Under the pieces are notes generated by a model. The model saw only the letters and a list, made by a program, of their open reading frames with translations. It did not search any database and was not told the DNA's origin. 64,000 nt of DNA from Hermodice carunculata. Taxonomy: Eukaryota > Annelida > Polychaeta > Eunicida > Amphinomidae. The position numbers were made by a program, and so were the translations under genes. The stretch is from positions 31,544,836 to 31,608,835 of the forward strand of contig OZ026617.1 in the NCBI GenBank assembly GCA_964020975.1, read 5' to 3'. Below are positions 53,100-63,514 of the stretch, one piece after another. How positions within the stretch are numbered: position 1 is the first letter of the stretch; every line of letters starts with the position of its first letter.

Positions 53100-56000
53100 G
53101 TAGGTCAATGGACAGTTTGCATGGGTCAGTGTAACCAGGGAAGTGCAAATGAGATCTCAGGTAAAACCTACGATCACCTATATACACCTCCATGGTGTGT
53201 GGGTGGAAGGTAGCCCCAGTATGAGGCATCGAGCCGCTATGTTGGGATGGACGGCTTCTCATATTAAAACAACACCGTCGATGCCTCAGAAATGGGGCTA
53301 GGTGGAAGGTAGCCCCAAGGGACCTCCCCTCGCTCTGTTAAGCTTGCGGGTGCAAGCTTAACAGAGCGAGGGGAGGTCCCTTGGGGCTAGGTGGAAGAGG
53401 GGTGGGTAAAATGAAATTTTCTTCCTCGATGCCGATGGTATTAGTGTTAATTCACCGAAACTGCCAGTGGTGCTGCAGCGTTCTAGATGAACTCAGGCTG
53501 TGGAAATTAATAGAACAGTGAAATCTGCTACAGTTGTGACCACCTTCTTAGTGCGACTTCCTGTCTATTGCGACCTTCTTGTAACACCACAAAAAGCGAT
53601 TTCTTTTGTTTTTTTACTTGTACAATGCGACACCCTGCCTAACGTGACGACCGTCATATATATGGCAATTTGTATTATGCAGTGCGACTTTTTGCTGAGG
53701 GGGCCTGGTTTTCACAGTTTGACTTAAACCAGTTTTTAGTCACAGCATGGAGCTACTATACAGTAGCTCCATGGTCACAGACACAGAGCAAACAGGGCAT
53801 TAAATTCATGTTAGTTTACTTAAGAGCCCTTTATTTTGTTCAAAGTCTTGTTTTGTTTTGTTATCATAACACACTGTGATTCTTTACTATATAGGTCATC
53901 GGGTAACAACTCGTGTGGCTCAATTGTTCAAATGCTCATTGTGTCCTCATATGCTACTGTGACCTAAACTCATGGCTGACAGCTTGTGGCCCGCAATCTT
54001 CAGTTCTGCACACAACAGGCAACCCCATATAAACCGTCCCTGACACAACCGTTTTTCAAATGCACCAAGCATGGTCACAGTAGGGAGGTTCCACTGTTGG
54101 CCAACATATGTTGCCTACTATTAAACAGACCAATCTCCATTTTTGCCCCCACTGTGACTCCAAGGCCAAGCATACTTAATGTAACCATGGAGGTATTATA
54201 CTGTATAATACCATGGAGCAAGTATATATAGTTTTACTGCTCCATGATAATACCTCCATGATTTAACATGGCACTTAATTGGTCAGCTTTGGAGACAAAT
54301 ATGTATACTGTCAGAAGAAAATATTCATGTGAAGAGTCTTGCAGTGTTGCCAACCCTCCCGGATTCCTCGGGAGACTCCTGGAATTTTATGCTGAAAATA
54401 CTTGAAAAAGTGTGGATTTTTGACAATTTTGAGTCACCTCCCGGAATTTCATCAATATTTCCCTTCTATATTTCCTATTAAAATATCAACCTCCCAGAGT
54501 TTTACTTTTTATCTCCCGGATTTTAAGTTAGGCAGGTTGGCAACACTGGTCTTGCAACATTGCATACATTCATTTCTTATTGCTAGAGCTCCAAGAGTTG
54601 TACATTTAAAAAAAAAAAATAGATGCTGTGTTCAGCAGGCCCAGCTAAGTTATATTGACTTAATTCAGTTCCTGTGCTCGGCAGGCCCAGCTTGTATTGA
54701 CTTAGTTAAAGTCCTGTGCTCAGCAGGCCCAGCATGTATAGTTGTTGAAATAGGATGAATTCATATTTAAATGCAGTCCTACTCTAATACCTATTGAGCA
54801 AAAGAGGGAACCACCTGCATCAGGGCAGATCCATGTATTTAGCATGGTGAAAAGTACTTTCTCAACAAAATGAACAACACAAACACACAATAATCTTAAG
54901 AAAATGTATTAACATATATTTGAAACAAAGGATGCCTAAATTGATTAGAAATGGGCTCTCTTTTGGTTGAAAAGGTGTTATTTATGGATGTTTATGTAGT
55001 ATATAATACAAATCTGCCCTGATCATGGTGGGAGCATCAGTCTGTTGCCCCGGCAACACAGGAAGTGAGCAGGATCGCAGTTAAATATGAATGTCTCCTA
55101 TTCAACTTCATTGTGCAGCAGATTAAGTTTTCAGTTTGTCAGCAAGTATTGGGTGAGGAACTGCAGATATTTCTGGGGTCCACTGTTCAGACTCTCTTAG
55201 GCATAGGGGTGGGAGGTACATGTGGGGATAGAGTCGGTACACAGCAAAAAGATAAAGATTGACAGATAAAAGGGGGAAGAAGGGGGAGGGATACATATAT
55301 GTGTGTGTGTGTCTCAAACTGTCATTCTCAATGGGGCACCATTTTACTATTTATTCAGTATTTCATGATGTAAAGAAATTAATGATTAGATTTTTTCATA
55401 AATTATATGCAGCTTTTGCAAAATAATGTGAGCCGTATCAGATAACCCTTGAATGGGTTTTTTCATCAATCATATGCAAGTTTTGTGAAACGGTGTGAGC
55501 ACACTAACACATTGAGCAGCATTACGTTTACCCACCATTGAATGAAAAGTGAAGACAAACACACAGAGACCAAATTGAAAGCTGTTATGACAGATATAAA
55601 TTACTCATTATCTACATCTGCCTGTACATATTATGTTTACTGACTGTTGTGCAGAAGCCCGTAATTCAATGGATTGCTCATGGACTTTATATCAAAAAGT
55701 CCACATTTAGAGATCAACAAGTCCATTTTGCTTCTTGATTGCAAGAAGTGATTTATTAGTATCAAGAACTTGACTTCTTGCTATCAAGAAGTGATTTCTT
55801 GATAGCAAAACGTGACTTCTTGATAGCAAAAAGTGACTTCTTGATATCAAGAAGTACCAGATAAACAGTGAAACAACACCCCATAATTCTGCATTGTATC
55901 AGCTGTCAACTCTCCCATTTTGACCAGGAGTCTCCCATTTTGGAGACTCAAAAAGTTCTTAAAATGACAGGGATTTTGAGGCAAAAGTGACTATTTTCTT

Positions 56001-59000
56001 TGATTTCATGCACTTTTTACAAGAACAATGAAAAATACAAAACAAAGGCAAGGCTCCTAGAAGTGCAGAGTGAAACGTTCGACCAGTTTTGCTCAAGTGG
56101 GGCTCTTCAGGAACTGAAACTATAACGGCTGCTGCACCGTACTTCTTGAGATGTGACAACTGTTGTGATGTCTTGTATTGTATGGTTTGACGTTAGTTAC
56201 GTATGTTTATACCAGGAGTCATTCGACAGATTGGGTTGGTACACGTTATTTGAAAAATCGGTCCACTTGTCCGCGATAAAGGGGTGTGCCACACGTGCAA
56301 GTTGCACCTGCAGCCTTAGGTACACCTGTCCCATGTTTGGGATCGTGTACCTGAAGATCAAAAATCATAGGAAGTGCTACTGATTTTATAGCTCTGTTCC
56401 CAAATTTTCTAAAATAAAGGTTGGGAATGGGTAGGGGGTCTGTGCAACTTTGTAGTTGTACTGTACAGACCTTGTCCCTGTGTGTGTGTATGTTATTTAA
56501 TAAAAGAATAAGTGTGTGAATATGGTGAACTGGGATGAATTGAACATCCCATGTCATAGTGGCAGCTGTTATATGCTGGTTTGGGGTCTCTCCAGCCACT
56601 GGCATTCTGTAAATCCTTGGAATTCAAGCGTAGAACTGGTAAAAATTTAGCATGATACAATACACATATGCCAATTTTTCCCATGACGTTGAGGCCGAAT
56701 GGCTCCATTGTGTATAACTGGTGGATCTTTTTACAAGAACCTCACGGTCACATATCTTTGGGGGTTGACACCTATGTTATATACATTTATGTACAACATA
56801 TGGGTGTAGAAGTTTAAATGTGATGTCAGACAGACAATGGAAGGGCACCTTGATGAAAAGTGACAGCAATAGCAGAGCTCTGATTGGAATCAAGTGAGAT
56901 GAAAATCAATTAATGTAAAAATAAAATACAAACCAGTCTAACAATAATAAAACTGTAATGATAGGAGCAAAGCTCATGTCTGGAGTACCTCTTTAGGAGG
57001 TTATCCGGTTCAAATAAATTGGCAGCCCAAATAGATACTTGTGTCAAGTCCCGTTCAGTGACATTCAAATTGGTTGGGCTGCAGTGGGCCATTATCACTA
57101 AATGCAAATACTGAATGTTGTGAAAAGCTTTGTTTCTCAGACTGATTTATGAGTGAGGGTTAAATACATGTACTGTACCATGCTATACCAGTCATCATGT
57201 TTGTGGAAAATTTGACTTTGTTGACAAATTTGTTCACATATATGCTAAAGTGTTCATGTCAGCCCAGGAAACCTACATGTATCTGTAAACTTGACTTGTT
57301 CATGGGTCAGATATTATAGAGAAAACCTCCTTTTAAGTGACACAAAGTAGCATTTTCACCCCTCAGCCAACAAAGGCCCAGGTGATGTTGATATAGCACT
57401 GTGTCTGTGTGAGAATCTGTCTGTCCGTCCATGTGTCCCTTCTTCTTGCACACAATTTCAAAAGAACAAGATAAGCTGGGATCATGAAACTCTTTTAGTT
57501 GATTACCATTTTTGAAGTTTACATCAAGTTCAAAGGACAATGATGATCCAATTTTAAGGTCACCTAGGTCAGTTCTCTATGGATTTCTTACATGCAATAT
57601 CAGGAGAACCAGAATTGCTAGGATCATGAAACATTTACAAATAATCACCCTTGTAAGGGTCTTCATTAAGTTTGAAGAACAGTGACCTTGACCTAATTTG
57701 AAGGTCACCAGAGGCAGTTTTAAGGTCACGTTGGTCAATTCTCTATGAGTTTCTTGTATGCAATATCACATGCTGTAAACAACATGCTAGAAATTAAGAA
57801 CCAGAAAGGCTGTCATCTTGAGGTGTGTTGGTTACTCCCACAGGACTTCTTAATCCTGTTCACTTGCAGTTAATATTCAGAAAATGATTTGATATATATG
57901 CTCAGATGCCTCTACAACCCTGACAAGAAAGAAAAGTAGTTTCTCTTGGGGACAAGAACAGGGCCTCCAGTCAGCATCCTGCTAGGAGTAGCCAGTCTTA
58001 TCTGATTAATTAGCATATGCTCACAACTGACAGCACATCAAAATCAGCAACTCTACCCTGGGTGTGCCTTGAAACCCCGGGTAAAGAGTCAATACTTTCA
58101 ATAAGGGACTGAAACCATCATGCAGGAGAACCAGAATTGCTAGGATCATGAAACATTTACAGATAATCACCCTTGTAAGGGTCTTTGTCAAGTATGAAGG
58201 CCAGTAACCTTGACCTAATTTGAAGGTCACCAGAGGCAAATTTTTTTCTTCAGTGTCTTGTGCATGAGATCTTAAGAACTGGATAAGAGAGGACAAACCC
58301 TAATAAGAGTCTAGCTCAGGTTTAAAGGACAGTGAACTTGACCTGATTTCAAGGTCAGCAGGGTCAATCCACTTGAAAAAAATGCAGGAATATCAGAAAA
58401 ACTGGATAAGAGAGGATCATAAGACTTTTACAGTTAATCACCCTTATAAGAGTCTAGCTCAGGTTTGAAGGACAGTGACCTTGGCCTGGTTTCAAGGTTA
58501 CCAGGGTCAATCCACTTGAAAAAAATGCAGGAATATCAGAAGAGCGAGATAAGCTAGGATCACAAAATTTCTACAGTTGATCTCCTTTCGGAAGGTGAAT
58601 TTTGCTCGAGGGAGTGTGACCTTGACTCAATTCTGAATTCTAAGCTCACCCAGGTCTATTTACTTTGAAAGTATTGTGCACAAATCAGGAGAACCAGATC
58701 CCTTTTGTGCATGGCCAATGGGTTTTAATTCATTAGCGTTTATGTTAATTGCCATGTAAACAAATTTGAATTTGCAATTTATTAATTGAAAGCAGAGGAA
58801 TAGCCAAATACCCACAAAGGCACTGTTCTCTTCGATATGAAATAAACAACACAATACTGGCTGCAAAACAGTTGTTTCAGTTTTGTTTTTAAGAAAGGGT
58901 TTCGTTCAAGTTTTATGGCCCATTAAAATTGAAAGTTTAAAATTTTCCTCAAAATTGTAATCAGCTATAAATTTTGAAGAAAGCCATACTGTGAAATGTT

Positions 59001-62000
59001 ATTTTTGAGAGTCTGATTTATTCTTTTGTGAAGCATCACAAATTGAAATCCATGTACGTGTATTGTATTTTGAAAGTGCTCTTTTCATGTTTTTGTGTGG
59101 GGTGTTTGTTTTTTTGTGTGTGTGTTTAATAACTATTTCAGGACTGAAAAATCAGATTGAGTGTCTAGACCTTTTTTTGCATGAGTTTGTTTTTTAACAA
59201 AATACATGTTTTTCCTTTTCATTGCCTTGTATGGGAAACCATTGCTAATAATTGAATATTTGTAAGTGGTGTTAACAACGAGTGCTAGCGCCTAATAATG
59301 ATATATTGTAATTCATTATTATCATTATCCAAACATCATAAAAGACCATGGGGGCAAATACAACACCAACATTTAATGAGCCATAACAAGCATGTAATTA
59401 GGTCATGGTGACACCCAAAACTAATCATTTCATCTTGGCATGCTAGATAAGCATACTGCCAAATTTGAACAAAATACATTGTGGCATTCTGGAGATATTG
59501 CAGTAACAAGCCCTAACAAGCATGTAATTAGCCTGCCATTTGCTCAAATTAGGTCATGGTGACATCAAAATCTTATCAGTTCATCTTGGCATGCTAGATA
59601 AGAATACAGCCAAATTTGAGCAAAATACATTGTGGCATTCTGGAGATATTGCAGTAACAAGCCCTAGCAAGCATGTAATTAGCCTGCCATTTGCTCAAAT
59701 TAGGTCATGGTGACACCAAAATCTAATCAGTTCATCTTGCCAAGTAGAGTAACCATATTCATAAATTTGAGCATAATACATGAAGCTATTCTGTAGCTAT
59801 CGAAGTAACGAGAATGTGAACATCCAGACGGACGGACAATTAACCCGAAAACAGATAGCCCCCCCCCCCCATGGGGTGGACCATTAAAAACAATTAACTC
59901 ATTAATTCCAATTGCAAACCCTGGAAATGTTCCTTGTGGAATGGTCAAACAATATTGTTTAGTTTGTGATACAGTTGCTCTGAAACTCTGATATTTACAC
60001 ACCATATTTCATACACAAGTGATCAGATGTGATTGAAGTACATGTAGACTATAGTATGGTTAATAATAAATAAATCATGGTCCTATTAGAAAAGGGCTAG
60101 TGGTGTAATTTGGTGGCTATACACGTACATACTCACCCTACTTGTAGCTGTACCCAGGCAACCTGCTACTATATATACTGTACGTTTGTCATTGGTAACC
60201 ATGGTGACCTTTGATAATGATTTCTTGTGATAATCATGGATGAAAGAACAATAACATACATGGACTAACATATGGGCTAGGCAAAGACAGTTTCAACATA
60301 GTCCAGTTATATAGTGGTGGTATATATACTGTGTAGAAGGACACCAATTTTACAATTTACTCCCCATGTAATTTTAAAGATTAGTTGGGTACATGTAAGG
60401 TGAGTATATTTTCAGACACCACAATATTGATGACCCATGAAGGGAATATTTTAAAGTGGGGGTTTTACTGTACATGTATATGCGTTACTTACCTGAACTG
60501 TAGTATTTTCCTTGAAATGTCATTTTTTGGTACTATCCATGATAAGTACTTTCAGGGCTCTAAAATTTGTATTTTAACTTGCCTAGGATAAGTCAAATTC
60601 CAACCAGGGCAAGTTAAAGTCTCAAAGCACCAGCCCTGGGGGCAACCAGGGCTGGCACTTTGAGATTTTAACGAGATTTGTATAGGTGAACAAGCAAGTC
60701 TGAATGAAGGCCTAGTAATATGCCAGACCTGCTAACCCTACAGACTACAGCAGATAAAAGGAATTGCCCAGTCCCCCCTGAGTGTTACATTTAACTCATT
60801 CCATACTATGGTCACAGGCCTAGGTCAGTGGTTCTGGTACTGCCTGGCAAGTCATGCAGCTGCAGCATGACTTGCTGGGCAGTACCAGAACCACTGACTT
60901 AAGACTATAGGCATGTTGGTACTTGAACAAAAGCTCTTGTCATGAAAAATTTGAATGTGCGATTGTCGTCTTAAATCTAGGTAAATATACAGAAAAATCA
61001 GGGACTGGTATGGAATGACTTAATGTAACTGTTATTTGTTGTAGAATAACATGTACTTGTAATAGATTTACACATAAGTTTACAAAGGCAACTGTGGTGT
61101 GATGTTCTTTTATTGAAATTTAATGATAGATGCCATATGGCGACATTGTTTACCCAGTAATAGCACACATCTGTCGAGCTTCATCATATCTCCCCATGTA
61201 GCATTACCTATTTCAAAAACTTCATTACCGTAATAGTTTGCAGCCAAATATCCAGAAAACTGCTGCCCACAGAAACACACCTCAGTTAACTTTTGTACCT
61301 GGACACTGTGATTTTAAAGTTGTTGCCTGTACAAGTATTGAGGCACCAAAATTCATTGATTCTTTGGGGCATTATGCACTTCACAGAATGCCATCTCACC
61401 TTATTCTTATATTGCAGGTTTGAACAAAATTGGTGTCGTAATGGCATTCTTGAATTTCAACTTGAGGTCGAAGTCTCTACTTCATTGTTTCCGTGTGAGT
61501 GAGGCAAAAATTCTAATTGTTGGCCAAGGTAAGCATGGATATAGACCATATTATTGTATTACATGTAATTGCTACTCCTGATAGAGCAAATAAGGATATT
61601 CTCCCCAATTTTCCCCCAAAACATGTTCAAGTGAATGTCAATATAATTCTATTTTACATGAATGAAAGTGAGTTACTATTTTTCTCACGCGAGTCCCGGA
61701 TCATCATTGGTGGTGAAAATTATGAATGACTGAAGGTCCTGAGTGATTTTTCCACCAATAGCGATTGCGATACATCTGAATTATTTTATTTGGGCCATTT
61801 CTCAGGGAGCATTGTACCCAGCCTTCTGTCATTTTTCATGGCAGACAGACCTTACCAAGGGGAGGTGTTTTCATATAGTTTGTGCACTTAATTATGTTCC
61901 TTTGTTAATCAATCAGCAATGTTCATTCAGCTTTTTTTTTAATATATTTTGTGTGGGCTAGTTTCCAGTCTTTGATATTTTAATCCTTTTTTACCTTGGG

Positions 62001-63252
62001 GGCCCTGGACCATGATTTTACACCAGGTGGTGATGCATACAATTTTCTTTTTCTTTTTTTTTTTGTCTGAAATTATGGGTAGTTTTTTCTTTTTCTTTTT
62101 TTTTTTTTTTTTTTTTTTGTTGTTGTTGTAATTTTTGACTTCTCCCAGACTCCAAACTGTCAACAGTTAGGGTGTGCTTACTGAGGTTGAGACTTGACTC
62201 CGAGACGAATGAGTGTAGGTTCACACAATGTTCCCGCACCTTCTGATTAAAGGACTTTGAATAATTAGTAATAATCCTCTTTAGTTTATTCATAAAATGC
62301 ACTAAGTACAGGTGGTAGATATCACTGGTGTCAGTGATAACTTGTTTTACTTTAAGATGCTTTGAGCCCCCACCCCCACCCCCCCCCCCACCCCGAAGAA
62401 AAAAAAAATTAATGTTCACAATGTTCAGGAATCAATGGGAGAAGTTTTGGGGTCTAATTTTCAATTGGATGACCTGGATTAATTTGTTTGTCCCCACCCC
62501 CCAGGTGTCTCTACTCACAAGGGTAGCAAACAGGAATCAGTATGACCTGTGGTGACATCCACACTACACATGCCCAATTAGTTCAACCTTTCCTCCTAAA
62601 GAGGACCAGTAGAGGAACATCAGTTGTAAAAACATTTTGACCAACTTGATCTTATCAAAGGATCAAGCAGTAATACATGTGATGGCCCACTGAATTGGCT
62701 AAGGAGGCAAAAGTAAACACTCATCATACAGATTTGCTTCTCAGTTGTATAAATATTGACAATGCAATAAAGTCGCTTCAACTGAAGAAACCTTACAACT
62801 TTGAAACCTCATTATAATAAACAACACCCCGATATTCTACATACTTGTACTGACTTAATATCACAAGTCTTCAGGAACTTTAAAGTCAGATACCTTTATG
62901 TGATGATCTGATATACATATATTCAGATATCTGACAATTTTGCAGGGAGCAGGTGGTGTCATTTGTGATGAGGTTTCACTGTACATTTATAAATAATACA
63001 AACAGAAGCCTTGCAATGTTTTTTTTTTTTTAACAGGTGATAAATTAACTGCAGCAATACAAGAAATCTACCCCGATCTGCAGCAGCAAGGCGTTTGTGT
63101 GTGTGCACTGGGCTCCATGAACGTTCCACCAGAGTTTACATTATTTGACAGGCTTTCAGAAGATGTATCAGATGCTGCAGTAGGACGAGAGCACCGTGAG
63201 GGTATTCGGACAAAAGATCCGGCTGTGTATATTTACACATCTGGGACAACAG
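52739..63252 (+). CDS. SLC27A: Fatty-acid transport protein / very-long-chain acyl-CoA synthetase (SLC27), 5' three exons, continues past window
   Basis: Membrane-bound enzyme that activates long or very long chain fatty acids to CoA thioesters and supports their uptake. Exons 52739-53099, 61418-61528 and 63037-63252 join in one frame (229 residues so far). An N-terminal hydrophobic segment (about residues 2-24) is followed by FEKGVKENPKKTFLIF, the fold-typical YSYEYMDKKANQVARVA and LKRGDTVALMIYNEPAFIWT. Next come GLNKIGVVMAFLNFNLRSKS and LLHCFRVSEAKILIVGQG, and finally the AMP-binding signature VYIYTSGTTG. All match SLC27 order and spacing. Family members are about 620-650 residues, so roughly two thirds lies beyond the window. 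The paralogue is not resolved. Start: the first ATG (52739) after an in-frame GTG. Confidence 0.94.
53180..53310. repeat. Interrupted inverted repeat built on GGTGGAAGGTAGCCCC
   Basis: TAGCCCCA then TGAGGCATCGA (about 53212-53232) pairs with TCGATGCCTCA then TGGGGCTA (about 53279-53300). GGTGGAAGGTAGCCCC occurs directly at about 53200 and 53301. This lies in the SLC27 first intron, just upstream of the perfect fold-back. Confidence 0.75.
53310..53389. repeat. Perfect 38-bp inverted repeat with 4-nt loop
   Basis: The left arm 53310-53347 begins TAGCCCCAAGGGACCTCCCC and the right arm 53352-53389 is its exact complement. The loop is GGGT. Perfect arms this long imply recent formation or ongoing correction. 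It is about 210 bases into the SLC27 first intron. Confidence 0.97.
53746..53773. repeat. 12-bp inverted repeat, 4-nt loop
   Basis: CATGGAGCTACT and AGTAGCTCCATG around ATAC, within a direct GTCACAG repeat (left at 53739, right at 53774). Confidence 0.9.
54186..54260. repeat. Nested inverted repeats with alternative pairings
   Basis: CATGGAGGTATTAT (54186-54199) pairs with ATAATACCTCCATG (54247-54260). GGTATTATA (54192-54200) also pairs with TATAATACC (54204-54212). CATGGAGCA (54212-54220) pairs with TGCTCCATG (54238-54246). The first two pairings exclude each other. Confidence 0.88.
54342..54548. mobile_element. hAT-like MITE with CAGTGTTGCCAACC ends
   Basis: CAGTGTTGCCAACC at the left and GGTTGGCAACACTG at the right are perfect 14-bp inverted repeats. 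GTCTTG flanks both sides (54336-54341 and 54549-54554). It is 207 bp, with several CTCCCGGA/TCCGGGAG-like motifs inside. Non-coding. Confidence 0.9.
54626..54745. repeat. Three-copy 42-46 bp tandem repeat
   Basis: Units start at 54626, 54672 and 54714 with CTGTG(C/T)TC(A/G)GCAGGCCCAGC, and the first two continue TATTGACTTA.TT. Non-coding. Confidence 0.92.
55680..55860. repeat. Array of TTCTTGATATCAAGAAGTGA-type palindromes
   Basis: Six or so half- or full-palindromic motifs (CTTCTTGCTATCAAGAAG, TTCTTGATAGCAAAA, TTCTTGATATCAAGAAGT) in about 180 bases. Similar in design, not sequence, to arrays at 16990-18270 and 63515-64000. Confidence 0.85.
57440..58680. repeat. Diverged tandem array with TGACCTTGACCT motifs
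   Basis: About six units of roughly 110-150 bases, each with ATCAGAAGAAC/ATCAGGAGAACCAGA, ATAAGCTAGGATCAT-like, CACCCTTGTAAGGGTCTT-like and AGTGACCTTGACCTAATTTG then AAGGTCACC blocks. Clean TGACCTTGA is at 57683-57691 and 58617-58625; TCAAGGTCA is at 58349-58357. It lies in SLC27 intron 1. Confidence 0.85.
58700..59370. other. No recognisable gene
   Basis: AT-rich intronic sequence of the SLC27 gene with T/G-rich stretches around 59080-59130. Nothing else supported. Confidence 0.5.
59375..59765. repeat. ~150-bp tandem array, three copies
   Basis: Units start with CAAGCATGTAATTAG at 59390, 59517 and 59669. They share AGGTCATGGTGACA, CATCTTGGCATGCTAGATAA and ATACATTGTGGCATTCTGGA. The second and third gain CCTGCCATTTGCTCAAATT. 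Identity between the last two is very high. Confidence 0.9.
60614..60671. repeat. 26-bp inverted repeat, 6-nt loop
   Basis: The left arm 60614-60639 (TTAAAGTCTCAAAGCACCAG...) and right arm 60646-60671 pair at 23 of 26 positions. The loop is GGGCAA. Confidence 0.9.
60787..61026. mobile_element. Hairpin MITE family H, copy C
   Basis: Ends ACATTTAACTCATTCCATAC and the complement of ACATTAAGTCATTCCATACC make ~20-bp TIRs. The 34-bp stem (60824-60857 with 60865-60898) has a 7-nt loop AGCTGCA, and only two positions deviate, both to G-T. The shared block AAGACTATAGGCATGTTGGT then ACTTGAACAAAAGCTCTT follows the stem, as in copies A and B. Confidence 0.85.
61418..61528 (+). CDS. SLC27A: SLC27 exon 2
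   Basis: Lies between ATTGCAG and GTAAGC. It reads LNKIGVVMAFLNFNLRSKSL then LHCFRVSEAKILIVGQ, the conserved FATP block G..K.Gc..AflN.N.R..sLLHcf....ak.li. Confidence 0.94.
62030..62130. repeat. T-rich low-complexity tract
   Basis: T runs interrupted by CTTTTTC motifs and ending TTGTTGTTG. The poly-Lys open frames are artefacts. A C-rich run lies at 62370-62394. Confidence 0.9.
63037..63252 (+). CDS. SLC27A: SLC27 exon 3 (AMP-binding signature)
   Basis: Follows TTTAACAG and ends before GTGATG inside the signature. It reads DKLTAAIQEIYPDLQQQGVC, continues FTLFDRLSEDVSDAAVGREH and ends DPAVYIYTSGTTG, the ATP/AMP-binding P-loop-like motif of acyl-CoA synthetases. Confidence 0.93.
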
Positions 63253-63514
63253 GTGATGATTGGTTTACACATTACCTTTACAGTTGGACCTCTTTTGAGA
63301 AACCACCCATACAGCGGGTCCAAATGCAGTCTCTCAAAACAGGTGGTCTTTCATTAGAGGTACGACAACATGGAAAAGATAACGCAATGTTCTGAGGGAG
63401 CGGTCTTAAAAAGATATGCGGTCTCTCACTAGAGGGGTTTCTCAAGAGATGTACCACTGTATTTCTATCTATAAAATTGATGTAATTAGCTTAATTTTTC
63501 CTTGAGATAATGAA

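Noticed and set aside
62018-62419. Lys/Gly-rich open frames
   Set aside because: Products of T-rich and C-rich low-complexity tracts.
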